DNA of 12,401 bases, from assembly GCA_002361935.1 (NCBI GenBank), contig DESD01000050.1:1-12401 (forward strand), read 5' to 3'. Positions 6,557 through 12,401 of the stretch are shown here, piece by piece (the first letter of the stretch is position 1; every line of letters begins with the position of its first letter). The notes beneath the pieces are model-generated. The model was given only the letters and a program-made list of their open reading frames with translations. It ran no database searches and had not been told where the DNA came from. The position numbers and the translations under genes were made by a program. Source of the DNA: Ruminococcaceae bacterium UBA3323. Lineage in GTDB: Bacteria; Bacillota; Clostridia; Oscillospirales; Acutalibacteraceae.

Positions 6557-9500
6557 TTATGCCTCTTTTTCTTTCTTGTTATTCTTCAACATCAGAATAA
6601 CAAGAAGGAGCGCCGCAACGATTGCAATTGAAGAATACATAATCATTTTGAACATATCAGTTGAGCCTGTATCTACAGCCCCGATAATATTCTTATCAGC
6701 GATACCATCGCCGTTTGTATCAATGTTGGCATCGGCAATACCATCGCCGTCCAAATCAAGATTAAGGTCGGCTTTTCCGTCACCGTCTGTGTCAATATTG
6801 ATATCAGCTTTGCCGTCGCTATTGGTATCCACATTAAGCTCAGGCTTACTGTCGTTATTTGTATCAATATTGATATCAGGCTTACTGTCACCATCTGTAT
6901 CAATGTTGATATCGGGTTTACCGTCGCCATCTGTATCAATGTTGATATCAGGCTTACCGTCGCCATCTGTGTCAATGTTGATATCGGGCTTGCCATCACC
7001 ATCTGTATCAATGTTGATATCCGGTTTACCATCATCATCTGTGTCAATGTTGATATCGGGTTTGCCGTCATCATTTGTATCTATATTAACATCAGGTTCA
7101 CCGTTATCATCTGTGTCAATATTGATATCGGGCTTGCCATCCTTATCCGGATCTATATTAACATCAGGTTCGCCGTCATCATCTGTGTCAATATTGATAT
7201 CGGGCTTGCCATCCTTATCCGGATCTATATTTATATCAGGTTTACCGTCGCCGTCTGTATCAATATTAAGAACCTTTTTGTAGGTATAAACGATTGTAAT
7301 ATCATCCTCAGTCATTTCGCCGGAGGTGTTATCCGTTGATGAAATCAATTTATATTCATAAATGTTCTTAGCAGTTATGCTGTAGCTGTCAAATACTTTG
7401 CCGTTCACAACTTCGCTTTCTGAAATTTCATTTCCGGACTCATCAACATATTGAATGATAAGCTTTGAGTCCTTAAGCTTGTAAACATAATTTACAACGA
7501 TTAATTCTTCTGTAAGCTCGCCTTCTGCATTTTCAGGAACAGCAACCAATTCATAGCCCTTGATTTCCTTTGCAGAGGTTGAATACTTATCAAAAACATT
7601 TCCGTATTGTGCACTGCTTTCAGCAAGCTTATTTCCGGACTCATCAACATAGTTCGCAACAACACCGGAGCCTTTAAGAACATAAATATAATTTACAGTT
7701 TGCTGATTTTCAGCAAATGTGCCGACAGCATTTCCCGGAGTCATGGTTAATTCATAACCATTAATCTGTCTAGCCTCTGTTTTATACGTCTCAAATACCT
7801 TTCCGTTTAAGGTTTCACTTTCTGCAATTTCATTGCCGTTTATATCAACATAATGAACAACAACAGAAGAATCCTTAAGCTTATAGGTATAATAAACCTG
7901 AATTACATCTTCCTCTCTTGAACCTTCGGCATTTTCAGAAGCCGCAACCAAATCATAGCCTAAAATGTTCTTAGGATATGTTGTATATTTTTCAAAATAC
8001 TTACCCGTTGTTTCTTCTGCAGGGGCAATCACTTTTCCGTTTTCATCAACATAATTTGCAACAACGGAAGAGTCCTTAAGTGCATAAACATAGGTTACAA
8101 CCGTTTCATCTGCCTCGATTTTGCCTGCTGCATTTTTAGGAACAGCAACCAATTCGTAGCCTTTGATGTTCTTTGCCTCTGTAGTATATGCATCAAAGTA
8201 TTTGGTTTCCTGTGTTATACTGTCTGCAATTTCATTGCCGTTTTCATCAATATAATCTGCAACAACCGAGGCTTCCTTTAAGTCATAAACATAATTTACA
8301 ACAACAACCTTTTCCTGCATTTCGCCCGAAACATCTTCTAAAGCCTTTTCAGCAAACAATGCTTTTGCTATTGAGCGGAAGAAGCTTGCAACTTCGGTAT
8401 CCGTTTCCATATTGTTGTTAACATCAACAAGCTTATAACCCTTGATTGCCTTGCGGTGTGTTTCAAATGCATCAAACACTTTACCGTCAATAACCTCAGT
8501 ATCAGCAACCGGATTATTATTTGTATCAACATGGTTTACAATAACCTTTGTTGATTTAAGAACATAGTAATAGTTTACATGGATTGGGGCATCCGTCATT
8601 ACACCACTAACATTTTTAGGGATTTCAACAAGCTGATAGCCATAAAAATCATCTCTTGTATATTCAGCAGTTGAATAATCATCTCCCATATAACCATCTA
8701 TTACTACTTCATCAGCAAGCTTCTTTCCGCTTCCGTCCTGAATATAATAGTTAACAGTTACTGTTGTTGCAGGAGGTGTAATTTTAAAGGTTGTTGTAAG
8801 AGTACCATCATAGTTACCCTTACCTGTAATAATAACATCTGCCGTACCGACATCTACATTATTCTTGAATTCAATGGTATAATCTACATCTTTAATGAGA
8901 ATTCTGTTTCCGTCTCTGACAACAGGAAAATCTTCAATACTGTTCCCTGTCCAGACATGATCGGGAATCGAATCAATTGTTATAACCGAATCATCATCCG
9001 GATCTTCAATGCCCGGATTAGTCGGGTCTTCACCGCCCGGATTGGTTGGGTCTTCGCCCCCCGGCTTGGTCGGATCTTCGCCGCCCGGATTGGTCGGATC
9101 TTCACCACCCGGATTGGTTGGGTCTTCACCGCCCGGATTGGTTGGATCTTCACCACCCGGCTTTGAAATGGACTTAATTTTAATAGAGGCTTCATCCATG
9201 ATTATGATGCTGTTGCCCTCACTTCCATCATCCTGTTTGAAGAAATAAAGAGCAGCCATATCTTCATCAAGCGTAAAGGTTACAAAAGCATTTGGATACA
9301 AGCCAACATTTGAATCCGGGAATTCAGCAACGCCCTTAAGAGCAGCCTTAAGTTTTTCTTCATCGCCCGAAACAATACCTTTAATCACAAGTGAATCGGC
9401 ATCATATTTAGCATTCGTTAAGCCATTATAATACTTATCTAAAATATCAACAGCAGAAATTGATAATTCTTTTTTCTTAGCCTTGATTGTAATTTCCTGT

Positions 9501-12190
9501 GACTGGCTGTTATAAGCGCCATTACCGGGACGGGTGGCTGTTATAACAGCTTCGCCGACACCTACTATTTTTACATTGCCGTCTTCATCCACAACTGCAA
9601 CATCAGGATTGCTGCTTACATAAACAGGAGTTTCATCCGTATCTCCCCCTGTAAGCTCAAGCGTAAATGTATCACCGTAAATCTTATCAAGACAGCTGTT
9701 GTCAGCAGGAATAACCTCTCCGCTTGTATTATCAGTTACCTCAATCGGCTGACCGCCGATTGCCTCGTTACCCTGATCAACCGTTTGGATATCAAAGCTG
9801 ACAGAATCAGCATCACTCTTATTATAGTTATCCTTATCCTGAACAATATATTTTGCATATATTTCCTGCGTTCCGTCAACAGCGTACTTTCCGCCGTTTT
9901 GAGTAGGAGTCCAGTTTATTTTAGCAACACTCTGTTTACGGCCTGCAGCATTTACATCATCTGCTCCGTCACAGTCTTCAAGGCTTACGGGATCTCCATA
10001 AGGCTTGTTGTTTACATAAAACTGAACCTTGCCTGTCGGAGCTTCACAGGTTGATGCCTCCGTATCTGCCGGAGCAACATATGCAGTTAACTGCATCGCA
10101 GTATCTGCATCATAAGTACCCGTTGCTTCAATATCATCCGAAACAGGAGCAGCAGAAACATTTATCTTACTGTCTGCCGGGATAATTTCTGCATATTTAT
10201 AATAGCATCTATGACCCCAGAAGGCATCTTTAAAGCCTGCTGTGTTTGCATACTGATCCGATGTAATGGTTAACTGATATTTACCGACATTTGCATTTGT
10301 TCCGCTTGTAATTGCTTCATTATCATCAACCTCAAGATCTGCATTCAGTCTTTGAGATTGAATACTCATCCTATCAATGTTTGTTAAAAACTGACCCGCA
10401 GGGGCTGTTACTTCAATACCATCCTTAACAACGGATGTAAGAAAAGCAGTTTGCTGGGCATCAGAAAAGGCCAGTCCGTCATATTTTTTTCTTAAACGGT
10501 TTTCATCGGTTATAAGAGATTCATCAATCTTAAACACAACATACTGCTTAAGAACTGCACCCTGCGTTGCATTTGTAATAAAGAATGGCTCGGTAACAAC
10601 CTCTTCGCCATTACTGTCTTTCAAATCAAGGTCAACTCTGACTTCGGGCGCTGTTCCGTCATTCGGAAGCCAGAAATAAAGATTGCCGCTTTCATCTGTA
10701 TAGGAAGGCATACCATATTCGCTTGGAATACCATTTACCGTGATTTTCATTCCGTCAACAAGCATATTCGGCTTATTGTAGGCACTCATATTTATGGTTG
10801 TCATAAACACCTTGATGGTTTTATCAAGATCTCCCCATGCAACACCGCCGTTACTTTGGAATTTTGCAGCACTTCCGTCCGTTAAGCGAACAGAACCGCC
10901 TGTTACGATAACATCACCGCCTGCACCGCCGATATCATACCAACCGCTGTATGAGGATGGCAGGAGCGTGCCGCCTGTAATGGTTATTGTTTTTCCGTTG
11001 TTATTGCCGCCGCATGCCTGACCGAAAGCATTACCGTGCGTTCTTCCCTGAGATTTGAGGTAACCGCCATTGATGGTTATATCACCGGCAACTGTATGAA
11101 GCGGAAATTCAGACAGATAAGCATCCGTAAGCGCATATGTAATCTGACCGTCGTTGCTCATTCCGCCGCCATAAGTACATCCGCCGCCGATTCCTGCACT
11201 GTGATAAGCAGCAATGGAATCTATTGAACCGCCGTTAAAGGTAAAAGTTGTTCCGCAGCCTGCGTGACCACCGCCGATTCCTGCACCTGCACCGTTAGGG
11301 CTGTCGTTTTCACCGTATGGTCTGACAATAATGTTACCGCCATTAAACGTCATGTCACCGCTGGTTTCAAGACCGCCTCCGCCGATAGCAGCTGCTCTCG
11401 GTCCACCGTAAACATAAAGTGTACCGGGGTTCTCACTGTCAAGCATAGTAAGACGATCACCTTTTTTTACTTCTGTACCGTCAATAAGCGTTGCATCCCT
11501 TGAAATTCTTCCCTGTTCAGGAGCAACAAAGTTACCATCTATATCAATGTTTCTTCTGCCGTCATCAATTGTAAGCTTGGAGCCTTCACCGCAGCGTATT
11601 CCGGGACAATGCGCCCAATTGGTAGATCTTAATGTATTAACGCTGCCGTCTGCAAGCGTTAAATGAAGAGAAGTGGGATCTTCAAGATAATCATAGATAC
11701 CGTTGCCGTCTGCATCAATATAATTTCCGCTTGCATCAAGAGGACGGCCATAGCTGTTCATCCCTTTATTGTTTGTAACAATATTTACAGGAAGAACTGC
11801 TGTTATATTAACATTATCAAAGGTAAGATCTGCATGTACACCTGCATTAATGATAATACCTGCAGAACTGGTTCCGTTTGTGGAAATTGTCAGCGGAGCA
11901 GAGGTTTTGATAGACAAATAATCCATTGCCTGCCTGAGCACTCCGCCTGACTTAGGTGTATATTGCGTTGAATTATAGCTTTCATTGTTGCCATAACCCT
12001 GCACGGAAATAGGACTTGTTCCCGTAACATACTCGTAATCCACACCGTATGTTCCGCCATATACAACAAAATTGCCATGCGTTTCACCTGCCGCTGCAAA
12101 TAATTTATACATTGGCGCTGCTGTAAACAAAGATGAAACTAAAAGAACAGCCGCCAAGAAAAACGCAGTGGCTTTTTTTGATACTTTCAT
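6557..12190 (-). CDS. Giant secreted, membrane-anchored surface protein: beta-helix, Ig-like, MucBP and Asp-rich repeat domains
   Basis: An 1877-residue cell-surface protein, probably an adhesin or mucus- or glycan-binding protein (inferred from domains). In order: Sec signal peptide (1-34, ending LFAAA); glycine-rich parallel-beta-helix-like domain (about 38-460) with an EF-hand-like loop at 159-170; a region of unclear fold (460-675); Ig-like segments (about 676-905), the last Big_2-like; a YDG/MBG-like segment (908-1007); PGGEDPTN repeats (1011-1066); another Ig-like segment (1068-1140); seven MucBP-like repeats (1142-1640); sixteen Asp-rich 12-residue repeats (1642-1833); a transmembrane segment (1846-1868) and a Lys-rich tail. 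No LPxTG is present; VDTG at 1839-1842 may be a divergent sorting signal. The ATG at 12190 is preceded by AAGGAG eight bases away. It has its own promoter and converges on the acetyltransferase gene. No catalytic motif was seen. Confidence 0.92.
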   Translation of the reverse strand: MKVSKKATAFFLAAVLLVSSLFTAAPMYKLFAAAGETHGNFVVYGGTYGVDYEYVTGTSPISVQGYGNNESYNSTQYTPKSGGVLRQAMDYLSIKTSAPLTISTNGTSSAGIIINAGVHADLTFDNVNITAVLPVNIVTNNKGMNSYGRPLDASGNYIDADGNGIYDYLEDPTSLHLTLADGSVNTLRSTNWAHCPGIRCGEGSKLTIDDGRRNIDIDGNFVAPEQGRISRDATLIDGTEVKKGDRLTMLDSENPGTLYVYGGPRAAAIGGGGLETSGDMTFNGGNIIVRPYGENDSPNGAGAGIGGGHAGCGTTFTFNGGSIDSIAAYHSAGIGGGCTYGGGMSNDGQITYALTDAYLSEFPLHTVAGDITINGGYLKSQGRTHGNAFGQACGGNNNGKTITITGGTLLPSSYSGWYDIGGAGGDVIVTGGSVRLTDGSAAKFQSNGGVAWGDLDKTIKVFMTTINMSAYNKPNMLVDGMKITVNGIPSEYGMPSYTDESGNLYFWLPNDGTAPEVRVDLDLKDSNGEEVVTEPFFITNATQGAVLKQYVVFKIDESLITDENRLRKKYDGLAFSDAQQTAFLTSVVKDGIEVTAPAGQFLTNIDRMSIQSQRLNADLEVDDNEAITSGTNANVGKYQLTITSDQYANTAGFKDAFWGHRCYYKYAEIIPADSKINVSAAPVSDDIEATGTYDADTAMQLTAYVAPADTEASTCEAPTGKVQFYVNNKPYGDPVSLEDCDGADDVNAAGRKQSVAKINWTPTQNGGKYAVDGTQEIYAKYIVQDKDNYNKSDADSVSFDIQTVDQGNEAIGGQPIEVTDNTSGEVIPADNSCLDKIYGDTFTLELTGGDTDETPVYVSSNPDVAVVDEDGNVKIVGVGEAVITATRPGNGAYNSQSQEITIKAKKKELSISAVDILDKYYNGLTNAKYDADSLVIKGIVSGDEEKLKAALKGVAEFPDSNVGLYPNAFVTFTLDEDMAALYFFKQDDGSEGNSIIIMDEASIKIKSISKPGGEDPTNPGGEDPTNPGGEDPTNPGGEDPTKPGGEDPTNPGGEDPTNPGIEDPDDDSVITIDSIPDHVWTGNSIEDFPVVRDGNRILIKDVDYTIEFKNNVDVGTADVIITGKGNYDGTLTTTFKITPPATTVTVNYYIQDGSGKKLADEVVIDGYMGDDYSTAEYTRDDFYGYQLVEIPKNVSGVMTDAPIHVNYYYVLKSTKVIVNHVDTNNNPVADTEVIDGKVFDAFETHRKAIKGYKLVDVNNNMETDTEVASFFRSIAKALFAEKALEDVSGEMQEKVVVVNYVYDLKEASVVADYIDENGNEIADSITQETKYFDAYTTEAKNIKGYELVAVPKNAAGKIEADETVVTYVYALKDSSVVANYVDENGKVIAPAEETTGKYFEKYTTYPKNILGYDLVAASENAEGSREEDVIQVYYTYKLKDSSVVVHYVDINGNEIAESETLNGKVFETYKTEARQINGYELTMTPGNAVGTFAENQQTVNYIYVLKGSGVVANYVDESGNKLAESSAQYGNVFDKYSTSAKEIKGYELVAVPENAEGELTEELIVVNYVYKLKDSKLIIQYVDESGNEISESEVVNGKVFDSYSITAKNIYEYKLISSTDNTSGEMTEDDITIVYTYKKVLNIDTDGDGKPDINIDPDKDGKPDINIDTDDDGEPDVNIDPDKDGKPDINIDTDDNGEPDVNIDTNDDGKPDINIDTDDDGKPDINIDTDGDGKPDINIDTDGDGKPDINIDTDGDGKPDINIDTDGDSKPDINIDTNNDSKPELNVDTNSDGKADINIDTDGDGKADLNLDLDGDGIADANIDTNGDGIADKNIIGAVDTGSTDMFKMIMYSSIAIVAALLLVILMLKNNKKEKEA
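6692..7267 (-). repeat. Sixteen tandem 36-bp repeats coding 12-residue Asp-rich units
   Basis: Residues 1642-1833 of the surface protein are 16 units of NIDTDGDGKPDI or close variants. The D-x-D-x-D-G-x-x-D spacing matches calcium-binding loops of thrombospondin type 3 and dockerin/EF-hand-like repeats. Units 8, 9 and 10 are identical in protein. The last units drift to NIDTNGDGIADK, which is also the usual TSP3-like form. Confidence 0.92.
7081..7224 (-). repeat. Recent 72-bp duplication inside the Asp-rich repeats
   Basis: Bases 7081-7152 and 7153-7224 are two consecutive 72-bp blocks that differ at only two positions (A/G at 7100 against 7172, T/C at 7105 against 7177). Each spans two 12-residue units (a DKDGKPDI unit and a DGEPDV unit), giving a higher-order repeat. 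Confidence 0.85.
7271..8767 (-). repeat. Seven MucBP-like repeats
   Basis: Residues 1142-1640 divide into seven units with the plan V-x-Y-V-D-x-x-G-N ... G-Y-x-L ... V-x-Y-x-Y-x-L-K. Units 3 to 7 are 67 residues each; unit 1 is 71; unit 2 is 93 because of a 26-residue insertion. MucBP domains bind mucin or glycans in lactobacilli and listeriae. Binding by this protein is inferred. Confidence 0.8.
8993..9160 (-). repeat. Seven 24-bp repeats coding PGGEDPTN
   Basis: Residues 1011-1066 are seven 8-residue units (PGGEDPTN, one with K in place of N, and a degenerate last unit). They form an acidic, Pro/Gly-rich flexible linker between the N-terminal domains and the Ig/MucBP region. Confidence 0.9.
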
Positions 12191-12198
12191 AACATTCT

Positions 12199-12204
12199 CT
12201 CCTT
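12199..12204 (-). promoter_or_regulatory. Ribosome binding site of the surface protein gene
   Basis: AAGGAG on the minus strand, eight bases before the ATG at 12190, supports this start and the signal peptide it produces. Confidence 0.85.
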
Positions 12205-12273
12205 TTTCACATTGATGGTATTGCCCAAAACAATATAAATTAATTACATTTAAATATAATTAATATATAGTTA

Positions 12274-12302
12274 AGTATAACACTCTGTATAAAATAGTTC
12301 AA
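12274..12302 (-). promoter_or_regulatory. Promoter of the surface protein gene
   Basis: On the minus strand TTGAAC (12297-12302), exactly 17 bp, then TATACT (12274-12279) is a good vegetative promoter. Transcription would begin near 12267, leaving an AT-rich leader of about 76 nt. Confidence 0.7.
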
Positions 12303-12308
12303 TAGATA

Positions 12309-12342
12309 CCCCCCCCTTATTTTATAAACTTTTTATAAACTT
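12309..12342 (-). promoter_or_regulatory. G8 tract and tandem 11-bp repeats upstream of the surface protein promoter
   Basis: Eight consecutive C residues (12309-12316; G8 on the coding strand) lie six bases upstream of the -35 box. Beyond them are two exact, adjacent copies of TTTATAAACTT (12321-12331 and 12332-12342), at about -54 to -75. The 11-bp period puts the copies on the same DNA face. These may be regulator sites or an UP-like element; the role is inferred. Confidence 0.45.
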
Positions 12343-12401
12343 ATTTTCGAATCTGCACATTTTGTATACAAGCAGGAATAAGTCAAGACCTCCGGCTAAG
12401 C

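Noticed and set aside
6692..7267. CRISPR-like array because of the regular 36-bp period
   Set aside because: The repeats are directly adjacent with no unique spacers and stay in one open reading frame.
6576..7283. Plus-strand 235-residue Ser/Pro-rich reading frame opposite the Asp-rich repeats
   Set aside because: It is the antisense shadow of the 36-bp repeats; it has no convincing ribosome binding site and its composition follows from the repeat on the other strand.
8957..9248. Plus-strand reading frames with VGSSPPGL or RIGRIFTA repeats
   Set aside because: They are antisense readings of the PGGEDPTN repeat region of the surface protein.

Overview
The window looks like a Gram-positive Clostridia chromosome, probably a gut-type Oscillospiraceae/Ruminococcaceae relative. 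The reasons are AT-leaning DNA, strong GGAGG-type ribosome binding sites, tRNAs with encoded CCA, TTGACA/TATAAT-type promoters, HypA/HypB and Fe-S flavoprotein genes of an anaerobe, and a very large repetitive surface protein built from domains typical of this group. The species cannot be named from the sequence.

Layout. (1) 1-138, minus strand: a tRNA pair, CAU tRNA then tRNA-Trp (cut by the window edge), with a good promoter at 160-188. (2) 139-532: no gene; it holds the tRNA promoter and a divergent promoter for the next operon. (3) 533-4527, plus strand: a compact group of hypB (nickel GTPase), a roughly 939-residue multi-cluster Fe-S flavoprotein of the GltD/NfnB type, and hypA (nickel metallochaperone). 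A 156-nt leader with several mutually exclusive pairings separates hypB from the flavoprotein gene. (4) 4608-5648: a tryptophan-rich polytopic membrane protein, probably the DUF5692 family, ended by a strong terminator. (5) 5839-6309: a stand-alone GNAT acetyltransferase. (6) 6310-6556: a convergent intergenic region with three strong hairpins. (7) 6557-12190, minus strand: one 1877-residue secreted, membrane-anchored surface protein. In order it has a signal peptide, a glycine-rich beta-helix-like domain, Ig-like domains, a Pro/Gly/Glu repeat linker, seven MucBP-like repeats, sixteen 12-residue Asp-rich repeats and a C-terminal transmembrane segment. (8) 12191-12401: its promoter region, with a G8 tract and tandem 11-bp repeats upstream.

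How the genes may work together. HypA and HypB normally load nickel into [NiFe]-hydrogenase, but no hydrogenase subunit or other hyp gene is visible here. Instead the two chaperones bracket one large flavoprotein whose N-terminal third has an extra cysteine cluster. The most interesting hypothesis in the window is a nickel-dependent, NAD(P)H-linked redox system of unknown substrate, possibly coupled to the Trp-rich membrane protein and controlled through the structured leader. This is inference; only the gene content, order and RNA pairings are seen directly. The surface protein is a separate unit, with signs of recent repeat expansion and a promoter architecture that might allow variable expression.
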